NCBI GenBank assembly: GCA_903927905.1
Contig: CAIYOY010000334.1
Span: forward strand, 1-54,367
Length of the DNA stretch: 54,367 nucleotides
Source of the DNA: an uncultured Verrucomicrobiales bacterium
GTDB taxonomy: Bacteria > Verrucomicrobiota > Verrucomicrobiia > Limisphaerales > Palsa-1400
Direction of reading: 5' to 3'
The number at the start of each line of letters is the position of its first letter. The first letter of the stretch is position 1. Of the stretch, positions 42,802-51,086 are shown one piece after another. The position numbers and the translations under genes were made by a program. The notes beneath the pieces were generated by a model. It was not told where the DNA came from and ran no database searches. It was given only the letters and a program-made list of their open reading frames with translations.

Positions 42802-42802
42802 C
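42781..42802. terminator. Hairpin holding both stops of two overlapping convergent genes
   Basis: GTCAAAGTG-CCGT-CACTTTGAC: perfect 9-bp stem, 4-nt loop. The FAH gene ends at 42801 and the RidA gene ends at 42793, so the stem is coding on both strands. T-tracts are missing. Confidence 0.5.
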
Positions 42803-43185
42803 GGCTTCCGCGCAACGACGTCTATCTCCACTTTGATCCCACCCCACAGGACGGACTGCACCGTAGTGCGCGCAGGCAGGACTGCGGCATCTTTGAAAAA
42901 ATTACGATAGATGCCGTTGAAGCGGTCGAAATCTTCTATTTTCGAAAGATGCACCGTGCTTTTGACCACATCGTTCATCGTGCAACCAGCGGCGCGCAGG
43001 ATGGTCTGGATGTGAGTCAGGGTCAGCAAGGTTTCTTCTTCGATGGTGCCGCGAATGACTTCGGCGGTTTTGGAATTCAGCGGGCCCTGGCCGCTGACAT
43101 AAACCCAGCCGTCAATCTCCACGGCGGCGGAATAAGCGCCGGTGCTTTTTTCTTTCTCCGGATGTTTGATTTCGATTTTTGGCAT
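42793..43185 (-). CDS. RidA family protein
   Basis: 130 residues from the ATG at 43185 (a TTG at 43212 would overlap the upstream gene). YSAAVEIDGWVYVSGQGPLN, GTIEEETLLTLTHIQTILRAAGC, VVKSTVHLSKIEDFDRFN and the C-terminal ARTTVQSVLWGGIKVEIDVVA match the RidA/YjgF trimer fold. The Arg of the active site in PARTTV is present. RidA removes reactive enamine/imine intermediates of amino-acid metabolism; some relatives act on other substrates. Last gene of a four-gene operon, 4 nt after the CBM9-like gene. Confidence 0.9.
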   Translation of the reverse strand: MPKIEIKHPEKEKSTGAYSAAVEIDGWVYVSGQGPLNSKTAEVIRGTIEEETLLTLTHIQTILRAAGCTMNDVVKSTVHLSKIEDFDRFNGIYRNFFKDAAVLPARTTVQSVLWGGIKVEIDVVARKPSK

Positions 43186-43189
43186 AAAA

Positions 43190-43813
43190 TTATTCAAATA
43201 AAATTGTCCCAAAACAGCGGGGCAAATGGAAATTTAATTCATCCACGGGGCTCCACGATGCCCAATGCCGTTGCGATAATTCATCGCCGCATTTGTAAAA
43301 ATTACCGCGCCATTCCTGTCCCTTTATGTTGCCGATCGGACCGACAAATTTTTCCAGCGCTGCGAACGGAACAAAAAATTTCAGATCCCAGGAAACCGGC
43401 TCCTTGATTTCCGGGTCCACCGTTTTGGGCAGCGACGATTGAATCCGGATTGTTTGTCCGATTTCCGTCGGCAGCTTGACATATTCTTTAAAGCCGCCGG
43501 GAATGCGCGTTGGGTCGGTGATATAAAAACAGAGGTGTGCGCCGCCCGCATTCATCTCCAGATTGAAATAACCTTTGTCCGGCTTGGGTTGCATGAAAAA
43601 TTCCACGCAACTGTCTTTCCAGACCGGGTCTTGAAAATTGGTCCACACCGAACGCACAAATTGGTCCTCCACTTGAAACACCCCGTGAATGCCGTCGTCA
43701 TCATAATTCAACCGCACGGAAACTTTGGGCCGAAAGACGCTGCTTTCAGGCCGGAAGTTGGCGACCTCCGCGACTTCGGCCGGTTTTGAAATATGTTTGA
43801 CTATGTATTGCAT
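43190..43813 (-). CDS. CBM9-like carbohydrate-binding protein
   Basis: 207 residues without signal peptide. A single beta-sandwich is likely: RLNYDDDGIHGVFQVEDQFV, WKDSCVEFFMQPKPDKGYFN, then NAGGAHLCFYITD and WRGNFYKCGDELSQRHWASW. The WKDSCVEFF pattern and the ...GNFYKCGD...WASW ending are typical for the DOMON/CBM9-like proteins of Bacteroidetes and PVC bacteria. It may bind sugar in the cytosol or be secreted without a classical signal. It sits 3 nt behind the permease gene, so co-translation is likely. Confidence 0.72.
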   Translation of the reverse strand: MQYIVKHISKPAEVAEVANFRPESSVFRPKVSVRLNYDDDGIHGVFQVEDQFVRSVWTNFQDPVWKDSCVEFFMQPKPDKGYFNLEMNAGGAHLCFYITDPTRIPGGFKEYVKLPTEIGQTIRIQSSLPKTVDPEIKEPVSWDLKFFVPFAALEKFVGPIGNIKGQEWRGNFYKCGDELSQRHWASWSPVDELNFHLPRCFGTILFE

Positions 43814-43816
43814 GAT

Positions 43817-44533
43817 TCAGCGAATCAAGAGGTAATAGATTCCGGCCACTCCAATAAAGACAAAAACGCCGCATCGGATCTGCTTCGGATTTATTTTCTG
43901 GAGCAAAGCATGGCCCAGCCAAATCGCGAGATAAAGCGGAATCGCGATCAGCGCGCCGCGCGTCCAGGAAAATTCTTTGAAGTAACCAAACTTGCCATAA
44001 CCGATCATCCGCAACGCGCAACTGGTCGTGATCGTCACCTGCAAGAATGCCATGATCTGACCGCGACTCCAGGGATGCGCGTAGGCATAAGCCGCGGTCG
44101 GGGTGCCGCCGAGGTTAAAGGCACCGCTTAATGCGCCGCTGAATAATCCCAGCGGCACAGTCAGAAAATTCGGAATGTGAATCAGCGGTTTTTTCCAGAG
44201 AAACTCCCGGGCGGCGATCAAGATCATGATTGCGCCCAAAACACGGCAGAGCAAAACCTCATTGGTTTTTTCCAAAAAATAAACTCCGATCGGCACACCC
44301 AGACAAAGACTGATGAAAAAGTTGAAACCCAGCCGCCAGTTATAATCGTGCGCATGACGAATGAAAGTGGTGATCGTGGCCATGAAGGAAAACACCGTTG
44401 AAATGGCCGCCGCTTCTTTCACACTCATGAAGAACGGCAACAACGACATCGAAACCAGCCCGAAGCCGAAGCCGGTCAGGCTTTGCACAAATCCCGCGCA
44501 AGCCAATGCGCCGCCCAGGAGAAACCAATTCAT
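43817..44533 (-). CDS. TauE/SafE family permease
   Basis: 238 residues with about eight membrane helices. The TGFGFGLVSMSLLPFFMS motif at the start, the SFMATITTFIRHAH stretch and GLFSGALSGAFNLGGTP in the second half are the two matching repeats of the family. TauE/SafE proteins export sulfite, sulfoacetate or other organic anions. The substrate here is unknown. The start is 1 nt from the stop of the 1101-residue protein gene, which ties this transporter to a secreted protein. Confidence 0.9.
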   Translation of the reverse strand: MNWFLLGGALACAGFVQSLTGFGFGLVSMSLLPFFMSVKEAAAISTVFSFMATITTFIRHAHDYNWRLGFNFFISLCLGVPIGVYFLEKTNEVLLCRVLGAIMILIAAREFLWKKPLIHIPNFLTVPLGLFSGALSGAFNLGGTPTAAYAYAHPWSRGQIMAFLQVTITTSCALRMIGYGKFGYFKEFSWTRGALIAIPLYLAIWLGHALLQKINPKQIRCGVFVFIGVAGIYYLLIR

Positions 44534-44534
44534 G

Positions 44535-47500
44535 CTATGGGCCCACCCTTGCCCGATAGAAACGTTGCGGCGCGGTCAATGCGCCGGGGTCCAGGATGAT
44601 GCCGGAGACGCTGCTGGTTTTCATCGGAACCCAATCAAATAAATTGCTTGATTGATCGACGACCCAGGTGGTGGCTGTTTGGCCGGAGAGCATGAATTGA
44701 AAATCCGATCCACTGAGCCCTGGAGAGCCGAGCGATGGCCGGGAGTTGGTCTGCGGGACCGAATCCACCAGATTCTGCGAACCGGCGTTGTGATCCTCCA
44801 CCCGGACATTGTCAAAAATCACGTAGCAATCGGCCGCCGGACTGGCGAGCGAAGGAAACACATCCATCAAGCCCAGCATAACGGTGCCGTTGGTGAAACT
44901 GGAAGTGTTGGTGCGTTGAGCCACGATGGTGTTGTTCATTTTCCAAGTGACCACGCCGTTGCTTTGGCCGACCTCCATCGCCACCCAGCTTTTTCCCGGC
45001 GAACCGGCCGTTTCAGCCGGCGGCGTGGGAAAGAGTGATTGATAAACCGTGGCGACATTGTCAGTCGCCACCATGCCGCTGGCCGCCAGGCCGATCAATT
45101 CGATGTTGGTGCCGGAACGATTTCCGACGTAGGCGCGATAATCGCGGCTGGTGCCGCCCTCGCCATCCACCGCGAACCAGATGCCATCCGTGGCGGGTGA
45201 GTTGGTCGAAGCCCAGTTGACTTCGGTGCCCAAATGATCAATGCCGCAGATGGAAAATTGAGTCGTGCCAGCACCGCCGCCGCCACCGGCGTTACCCGGA
45301 TAATTGAGCCACATATCAAACTTCAATACGTAATTGGTGTTGAAGACCTTGTTCTTGGGATAAATGTTCAGGCCCAGGTTGATGCCATTTGTGCTATTGA
45401 CAGCCATTCTTACGCCTTTGGTTGTCCCGCTGGAATTGGGCGATGGCGGAATCAGCAGGCTCACTCCGTTGGAAGTGTAATGCGTGCTGCCGTAATCAAA
45501 GGCCCAAGTAAGGGAGTAATCGGCCACATTGCCGGTTTGCGCGCTCCAATAGACCGACCAATTGGTCGAGGCATCGGTGTCAAAATTATCGGAAAATAAA
45601 ATGGGAAATCCAGAACTGTTGGTCGAGACGGTGACGACCGCCGGGACGCTCCAGGCCGAACCGGCGGTATTGCTGACCTGGACCACATAGCTGCCGGCAT
45701 TGGCGACCTGAACATTTGACAGGCTGTCACTGGAATTGGTCTGCGCGGAAATGGCGGCGCCGTTCTGGTACCATTGATAGGTGAACGGACTGGTTCCACC
45801 GGCCACGACGCTCAAGGTGCCGCTGCCACCGTTAGTAAGATTCAATCCCTGGGGTTGGGTGTTGATGGTCGGCGCGTTGATCAAAGCACCGGTCAAATCT
45901 TCCACCCGCACATTGTCAAACAGGACGAACGAGTCAGCCACCGGGCTGGCGATTGAGGGGAACACATCCATCAATCCAAGCATGATCGTGCCGTTGGTGA
46001 ACCCCGAGGTGTTGCTTCGGGTCGCGATCACCGTCCCGTTCATCTTCCAATTGATCACGCCGTTGGTCTGGTCCAGTTCCACCTGCACCCAGGTTTTCCC
46101 AGGAGTGCCGGTCGTTTCCGATGGGGGTGTCGTGAACAAGGTTTGGTAAATGGTTGTGGCGTGGTTCGATTGCGAGAGACCGCTGCCGGTCCCGATCAAT
46201 TCCGTTTCCACCCCGGACAAATTTCCGAGGTAGGCGCGATAATCACGGGTGGTGCCGCCATCGCCATCTGCGGCAAACCAGAGACCGTCGGAAGACGTGG
46301 CGCTGGTCGCGGCCCAATTGACCTGGGTGCCAAGGTGATTGATCCCCATGATGGGAAATTGCGTGCTGCCGGTCGAACCGCTGCCGCCGGCCGCGCCGGG
46401 ATAGTTGACCCACATGTCAAACTTGACCGCAAAATTGTTGCTGAACGATTTATTCTTCGGATAGATGTTCAGGCCGAGATTGATGCCATTTGTGCTATTG
46501 ACAGCCATTCTCACGCCCTTGGTGCTGCCGGTGGAATTGGGCGCAGGCGGAATGAGATGGGTGGTCCCATTGTAGGTGGAGCGCGTGGCGCCATAGTCGT
46601 AGGCCCAATTGATCGAGTAATCCGGCGAACTGCCCGAGGCAGCGGCCCAATACAGATTCCAATTGGCTGACGAATCCACATCAAAATCATCCGCAAACAA
46701 AAGCGGATAACTATTGGTGGTGACCTGTAACGTGGCGGCACTGCTCGTCACTGAGCCGGAATTATTCGTGATCACCACGGTGTAGCTGCCGGCATTGGTG
46801 GTCAGCGCGTTGGTGATGCCGTACATCGCATTCGTGGCCCCGGGAATGGCTTGTCCGTTCCATTGCCAGGAATAATTCAACGGCGGATCGCCCGCCGCGA
46901 GAACGGAAAGGACCACGCTATTGCCGGTTTTGGCCACGCGACTGGCCGGATTATTCAGGATGGTCGGGGCGACGGCGGACACCGTGTAATACGGCTGCGG
47001 AATCGTGTTGCCGGTGAAAGTCGTTTCATCGCTTAGCAACGCGGCCAGCGCCGGGTTGGTTAAAACATTGGTCACGGTATTGTTCGTGCCGTCCACCGTG
47101 ATGGCCTGCTGCACCATGCGGTCGCCATGGCTGTAATCCATGTACGTTTGATCGTGGACATTAACTTCGCCCTGAATGTAAACGCCGTTCTGTTGATACC
47201 ATCCGAAAATGACCACCGGATTGGGCACGCCCGGTTGCAGATTGTTGTAAATCAAAGTGGAAATGATGACGTCCTTCTTGTCGCCGGAAGTCAACGCCCC
47301 CATGGGATAAGAAGACACATACGTTTGCCGCTGCGTCCAGATCATCAGGTTGTTGGTGTAAAAATATAACTCGGTGATGGGCGGGTCGTTCTGGTTATAA
47401 GTCATCGTATTCGGCGCCAGTTTGACCGCCGCCTTGGTCCAGGTGTCGCTCACCATCTTGCGCGTCGGCAGCGTGCAATTCAGCAATTTCGACAGCCGCT

Positions 47501-47840
47501 GCGCCAGCATCGGGGACATCGGTTGCAGCATGTAATCCGCATCCGACCCGATGGCCAGGTAATCCGGCGTGGTGTAATAGCTGACCGTATGATTGACGCT
47601 GTTGATGTTGGTGTTGGTCGTCACCAGGGAAAGCGTTTTCAACCAACTGGGGACGTTCCCGGCCGCGACCTGCGCGTAGATCCAATTCTCCCGTTCGGTC
47701 AGAGCCATGGGCGCCGACACGACATTGACGAACTGCGCTCCGGTCATCGCGTTGGTGGCGCGCGACGGGACATTGAGCGTCTGCGAAAAACCGGTAATGG
47801 CCGTCAATAGGCAGAGAGTCAAGGCAGCGAAGGTTTTCAT
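44535..47840 (-). CDS. Large secreted protein with duplicated Ig plus LamG-like modules
   Basis: 1101 residues with a signal peptide (LTLCLLTAITGFSQT). The N-terminal ~290 residues form a domain with MTGAQFVNVVSAP, ENWIYAQVAAGNVPSWL, TTPDYLAIGSDADYM, LPTRKMVSDTW and HDQTYMDYSHGDRM; similar domains occur in unrelated bacteria but have no known function (recalled). Two Ig-like domains (about 296-375 and 660-745), each followed by a LamG-like beta-sandwich (380-655 and 750-1015), are near copies: the residues MAVNSTNGINLGLNIYPKN and a 32-bp DNA block are identical. The C-terminus has the usual VVDQSSNLFDW...FYRA pattern. It leads a four-gene operon. Likely a surface or extracellular binding protein. 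Confidence 0.82.
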   Translation of the reverse strand: MKTFAALTLCLLTAITGFSQTLNVPSRATNAMTGAQFVNVVSAPMALTERENWIYAQVAAGNVPSWLKTLSLVTTNTNINSVNHTVSYYTTPDYLAIGSDADYMLQPMSPMLAQRLSKLLNCTLPTRKMVSDTWTKAAVKLAPNTMTYNQNDPPITELYFYTNNLMIWTQRQTYVSSYPMGALTSGDKKDVIISTLIYNNLQPGVPNPVVIFGWYQQNGVYIQGEVNVHDQTYMDYSHGDRMVQQAITVDGTNNTVTNVLTNPALAALLSDETTFTGNTIPQPYYTVSAVAPTILNNPASRVAKTGNSVVLSVLAAGDPPLNYSWQWNGQAIPGATNAMYGITNALTTNAGSYTVVITNNSGSVTSSAATLQVTTNSYPLLFADDFDVDSSANWNLYWAAASGSSPDYSINWAYDYGATRSTYNGTTHLIPPAPNSTGSTKGVRMAVNSTNGINLGLNIYPKNKSFSNNFAVKFDMWVNYPGAAGGSGSTGSTQFPIMGINHLGTQVNWAATSATSSDGLWFAADGDGGTTRDYRAYLGNLSGVETELIGTGSGLSQSNHATTIYQTLFTTPPSETTGTPGKTWVQVELDQTNGVINWKMNGTVIATRSNTSGFTNGTIMLGLMDVFPSIASPVADSFVLFDNVRVEDLTGALINAPTINTQPQGLNLTNGGSGTLSVVAGGTSPFTYQWYQNGAAISAQTNSSDSLSNVQVANAGSYVVQVSNTAGSAWSVPAVVTVSTNSSGFPILFSDNFDTDASTNWSVYWSAQTGNVADYSLTWAFDYGSTHYTSNGVSLLIPPSPNSSGTTKGVRMAVNSTNGINLGLNIYPKNKVFNTNYVLKFDMWLNYPGNAGGGGGAGTTQFSICGIDHLGTEVNWASTNSPATDGIWFAVDGEGGTSRDYRAYVGNRSGTNIELIGLAASGMVATDNVATVYQSLFPTPPAETAGSPGKSWVAMEVGQSNGVVTWKMNNTIVAQRTNTSSFTNGTVMLGLMDVFPSLASPAADCYVIFDNVRVEDHNAGSQNLVDSVPQTNSRPSLGSPGLSGSDFQFMLSGQTATTWVVDQSSNLFDWVPMKTSSVSGIILDPGALTAPQRFYRARVGP

Positions 47841-47889
47841 GCTGTCACCCTAACGCCGGAGATGAAAATTTCCAAGTCGAAAGAACGCC

Positions 47890-47916
47890 GGAGCGCCGAG
47901 CATTGCTCGGCGCTCC
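47890..47916. repeat. Dispersed hairpin repeat, copy 2
   Basis: GGAGCGCCGAGC-ATT-GCTCGGCGCTCC: perfect 12-bp stem, 3-nt loop, in the 122-bp gap between the secreted-protein gene and mutT. Its first 24 bases are identical to 923-946. Confidence 0.85.
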
Positions 47917-47962
47917 ATCGGTTTGACTGGACGCAGAGCCGGGCATCCGTACCATCTGCAAC

Positions 47963-48370
47963 ATGACGAAACGCATTGAAGTCGCCGCCGGGCTGGTTTT
48001 CCGCAACGGAAAACTGCTCATCACCCAACGCCTGCCCGATGCGCACCTCGGCGGGCTTTGGGAATTTCCCGGCGGCAAACGCGAGCCGAATGAATCGTTC
48101 CCCGATTGTCTGCGGCGCGAGTTGCGGGAGGAGTTGGGGATCGAAGTTGCGGTCAAAGAATTGATTGAGTGTGTTGATCATGATTACCCGGGGAAGCTGG
48201 TGCATCTGGAATTTTTTCGGGCGCAATGGTTGGAACACGAGCCGCGCGCGATTCATTGTCATGCTTTCGCGTGGGTGACGGCGGAGCAGTTGGCCGAGCA
48301 CGAATTTCCGGCGGCGGATGCGGGCCTTTTGGAGAAGCTGCGAAATGCTCCCGCCTGGTGGCGGGGTTGA
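47963..48370 (+). CDS. mutT: 8-oxo-dGTP diphosphatase-like Nudix protein
   Basis: 135 residues, the MutT length. A complete Nudix box, GGKREPNE-x7-RELREELGIE, follows LLITQRLPDAHLGGLWEFPGG, a stretch typical for MutT itself. It removes 8-oxo-dGTP and so protects against mutation. It stands alone between the large secreted-protein operon and two broken genes. Confidence 0.93.
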   Translation: MTKRIEVAAGLVFRNGKLLITQRLPDAHLGGLWEFPGGKREPNESFPDCLRRELREELGIEVAVKELIECVDHDYPGKLVHLEFFRAQWLEHEPRAIHCHAFAWVTAEQLAEHEFPAADAGLLEKLRNAPAWWRG

Positions 48371-48471
48371 AAATGGAGCGCGGCACCCACTCTCTCGATG
48401 ATAACTGCGCATTTTTCTTTTGGCGGTGTTTCAAAATCAAATTATCACTTCCCCGATCCAGTAATGTTACT

Positions 48472-48973
48472 TCAATCAACAAAAGCAATGTTGCTGGGCG
48501 AAACATCCACCATGTAAATCTCCAACGATTCCAGAGCTGCCAGCACAGCTTGCACTTTTGGCCAGCGGCCCTCGAACTGCTCTTGTTTCTTCCTCTCCCA
48601 ATCGGCCCAAATTTCTTCTGAGAAAGCGGGCATTGCGTCCAAATAGGCACCTGCAAAATCCAGGACAAAAGGCCGGGTGACAATGCTCATCTCGATGACC
48701 ATCAATTCATCGTCCTAGCCAATCAATTGTGGAACATGGAACCCCAAAATCTCACTCCCTTCCGCTTCCCGCAATCGCTCATAAACCTGATATTCACGCA
48801 GATATGGTTCGGGAAAATGATGCGCTTTAACCGCCGACTGGAATGGTGATTCCATTCCCGTTGCCCAAATAGGCCCGGGTTTTCTGTTCCTTGATGCGCC
48901 AGTTGACCGTCCGCCCGGCGAAGGCCGCTTGGTTCTGCAAGTGGACGATAACGAGCGCCGCTGGAACGTCCAT
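48472..48973 (-). pseudogene. Broken kinase-like gene (frameshift plus stop)
   Basis: Three pieces join into one protein. From the ATG at 48973 one frame reads MDVPAALVIVHLQNQAAFAG...GNGNGITIPVGG and then hits a stop near 48831. A second frame continues the same protein with KAHHFPEPYLREYQVYERLR...HVPQLIG, then an in-frame TAG (48715-48717), and goes on without frame change with DDELMVIEMSIVTRPF...YMVDVSPSNIAF. The intact protein would have about 167 residues. The end VDVSPSNIA resembles the catalytic loop of kinase-like phosphotransferases. Both lesions are within 120 bp. Function before decay is unknown; read-through or an assembly error is unlikely to explain both. Confidence 0.75.
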
Positions 48974-49079
48974 TTGCCCAATGGCATTTCTTCCGCTTCA
49001 AACAGAGTGACCATAACTGCGAGCGTAAACACCTTGGCTGCATCGCACCATTGAAAAAAGCGCGCCGCTTGGTATAAAA

Positions 49080-49825
49080 TTAAATCTCCACGACCAAGCC
49101 CGGATCAAAGCCCGTGCAGATTTGATCTGGATAACCTCTTTGATTGGTCAGGACACGCGTTAAACCGATGACATAATCCGCATTGAAATGGGTGTGACCA
49201 TGAATCCAAAGGGGCACACGGCTTTGTTCCACCAACCAATCCAAGTTCGAGGCAAAAGCCGGTTTAAGCGGACTGCCGGAATGGTAAGGAGCTTCTGATT
49301 TAGAACTGGGCGCATGATGGGTCACGACGATCGTGTGACTTGGATCGCATTTGGCCAGTTCCGTCTTGAGCCATAAAACCGATTTCTCATGTAGTTGTAC
49401 AGTGTCCCACGCGCGAAGAACGCGATTCTCCGAACTCTGTTGAATAATGCTATAATCGCTCATCACTGATTCTGCGGCCCGCATGGCTAATTCCGCGTTT
49501 CCGGTCAATTGAAAGTCGGTCCATAACGTGCAGCCGAGGAACGTGAAACCATTGATTTGGACGGAGGTGTTTTCCAAAAGATGGATGTAGCTGCCGTCTG
49601 TTTCCCGTTGCAATGTTTCAGTCAGGGCGGGGAGCGAATGGCGATAAAACTCATGATTGCCGAGAATGTAAATGACTGGTTTGCCGGGAAATTGTTTTGC
49701 GTCCATTGGCGACCTTCGCGTCCGAGATGAATATCTCCGGCAAGAACGACGATATCAGCATTGGTCTCCGGAATGTTGATCCGGCCAAATTCCAAATGCA
49801 AATCTCCAAGTATATGCAGACGCAT
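49080..49825 (-). pseudogene. Frameshifted metallophosphoesterase
   Basis: The ATG at 49825 starts MRLHILGDLHLEFG...VVLAGDIHLGREGRQW with the first metal motifs (DLH, GDIH). Then the frame is lost, and the rest, from about 49706, reads in another frame: VIYILGNHEFYRH (GNHE motif), VVTHHAPSS and WIHGHTHFN. The junction holds a run of T (TTTT, 49695-49698); one missing base there would restore a single ~248-residue enzyme. All metal ligands exist across the two pieces, so damage is recent, or it is a sequencing/assembly error. The enzyme type would be a Calcineurin-like phosphoesterase acting on nucleotides or phosphoproteins. Confidence 0.8.
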
Positions 49826-50117
49826 AAAGCCTATTCAAAAGCACGCATGGCAGGAGTTTATCGCCCGCGAGCGGGGGTGGCAAACGGTAAATCCATGGAA
49901 AAACCAAAATGCGCGGCGAAGGTCTAAACGAGATCGGCGCTCCCGCAAGCGGGATAACTGCCATAGGCAAGTTCTGACGCCCCGGCACAAAGATCTCAAA
50001 GCCGGAATTTGAACACAGACTCTTTCGTCGCGCAGGAAAACCATCGCATTTCACCGCCAAATATTCCAGAAAAAGTTATTCACAGGTACGGATAGGTCTT
50101 CCTTTTAAAAATGCGCC
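49826..50117. other. Gap with two small hairpins and no gene
   Basis: I see no convincing gene in this 292-bp stretch up to the ArsR promoter. It holds CCCGC-GA-GCGGG (49864-49875) and TCCCGC-AA-GCGGGA (49941-49954), two copies of one hairpin type about 75 bp apart, like paired REP units. Confidence 0.5.
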
Positions 50118-50147
50118 TTGACATGCAACCATTTGGTTGCATATTAT
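50118..50147 (+). promoter_or_regulatory. Promoter with built-in operator for the ArsR-AHSA1 pair
   Basis: TTGACA (50118-50123), 18 nt, TATTAT (50142-50147). The spacer is filled by the perfect palindrome ATGCAACCATTTGGTTGCAT (50123-50142, 9-bp arms). A protein bound there would block RNA polymerase. The start of transcription would be about 50154, at or just before the ATG at 50156. Confidence 0.75.
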
Positions 50148-50155
50148 CCGCACAG

Positions 50156-50473
50156 ATGGATGCAGTGTTTAAAGCCCTGGCGGATCGAAGCCGTCGAAAG
50201 TTGCTGGATCAGTTGCGTAAAAACAACGGCCAGACGCTGACTCAATTGTGCGGACATCTTGACATGTCGCGGCAGGCTGTGACCAAACATCTGGCCTTGC
50301 TGGAGGCGGCGAATTTGGTTGCCACCGTCTGGCACGGTCGCGAAAAACTGCATTACCTCAATCCAGCGCCGTTGCATGAGATCTACGAGCGCTGGATCGG
50401 CAAATATGAACGTGATCGCCTGGACGTTTTGGGCGATCTGAAAAAAAGTCTCGAAACAAACAAAAATAAATAA
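50156..50473 (+). CDS. ArsR-family transcription regulator
   Basis: 105 residues from the ATG at 50156. A longer frame from 50111 would run through the promoter and is rejected. MDAVFKALADRSRRKLLDQL is the typical start; the winged helix follows with TLTQLCGHLDMSRQAVTKHLALLEAANLV (in part MSRQAVTKHLALLEAANLV) and the wing VWHGREKLHYLNP. No metal-binding Cys pair is present, so it is of the non-metal type often paired with an AHSA1 protein. It very likely represses its own operon by binding the palindrome in front. The mRNA seems to be leaderless. Confidence 0.9.
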   Translation: MDAVFKALADRSRRKLLDQLRKNNGQTLTQLCGHLDMSRQAVTKHLALLEAANLVATVWHGREKLHYLNPAPLHEIYERWIGKYERDRLDVLGDLKKSLETNKNK

Positions 50474-50479
50474 CACATC

Positions 50480-50938
50480 ATGAAAACAAAACCGCAGCTC
50501 GTTTATGTCACCTACATCAAGACCACCCAAAAAAAATTGTGGGCGGCGCTGACCACGCCCGAATTCACCCGCAAATATTGGGGCGGGATGGCCAACGTTT
50601 CCGATTGGAAAGAGTCGTCCACCTGGCAGCACGTCACCAAGGGCAAAACCCCGGAGGTTTATATCCAGGGCAAAGTCGAAGAATGTGTCCCGCACAAACG
50701 CCTGGTTCTGACCTGGGCCGATCCGGATGATTTGAAAGACGTTTCCCGCGTGACCTTTGAGATCATTCCGTTTAATAAAGACGTCCGTCTGAATGTGATC
50801 CATGGCGACTTCAAACCCGGCTCGGTCATGTCCGGAAAAGTGTCCAGCGGTTGGCCGGTGGTGATCGCCAGCCTGAAGTCGTTCCTCGAAACGGGGAAAG
50901 GGATTGATTTCTCGTGCAAGGATGCGAAGGGACAATAA
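50480..50938 (+). CDS. SRPBCC/AHSA1-family protein
   Basis: 152 residues. VYVTYIKTTQKKLWAALTTPEFTRKYWGG is the usual start of AHSA1-like proteins; here in part TTQKKLWAALTTPEFTRKYW. The pattern continues with WKESSTWQHV, VEECVPHKRLVLTW, and ends with GWPVVIASLKSFLETG. The fold forms a cavity for hydrophobic ligands; the ligand is unknown. It starts 6 nt behind the ArsR gene and is certainly co-transcribed. Pairs like this are common in soil bacteria and are thought to respond to small organic molecules or stress. Confidence 0.9.
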   Translation: MKTKPQLVYVTYIKTTQKKLWAALTTPEFTRKYWGGMANVSDWKESSTWQHVTKGKTPEVYIQGKVEECVPHKRLVLTWADPDDLKDVSRVTFEIIPFNKDVRLNVIHGDFKPGSVMSGKVSSGWPVVIASLKSFLETGKGIDFSCKDAKGQ

Positions 50939-50951
50939 GCAAACGGTTGCC

Positions 50952-50981
50952 GGGCGGGACATCGCTGAAGGTGTCCCGCCC
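50952..50981 (+). terminator. Hairpin behind the AHSA1 gene
   Basis: GGGCGGGACA, 10-nt loop, TGTCCCGCCC: perfect 10-bp stem. No T-tract follows. It may also belong to the family of GC-rich palindromes seen at 12342. Confidence 0.55.
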
Positions 50982-51086
50982 AATGCCTGGTGATGTTCCC
51001 GCCTGATGCTTGCAATCACACCAGCCAGCCAAGAATTTTTGGAAATAATTGCTGAATAAATCGGCGGAAGCCGTACACTGTCCGCT

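Noticed and set aside
48226-48621. Plus-strand open frame of 131 codons behind mutT
   Set aside because: It lies partly inside mutT and partly opposite the broken kinase-like gene, whose reading is supported by protein patterns.
49755-50060. Minus-strand open frame of about 100 codons in the gap before the ArsR gene
   Set aside because: It overlaps the start of the phosphoesterase gene on the same strand in another frame and shows no recognisable pattern.
50111-50155. Upstream extension of the ArsR-type protein from an ATG at 50111
   Set aside because: The extra codons run through a near-perfect promoter and its palindromic spacer, and the family normally starts at the ATG at 50156.
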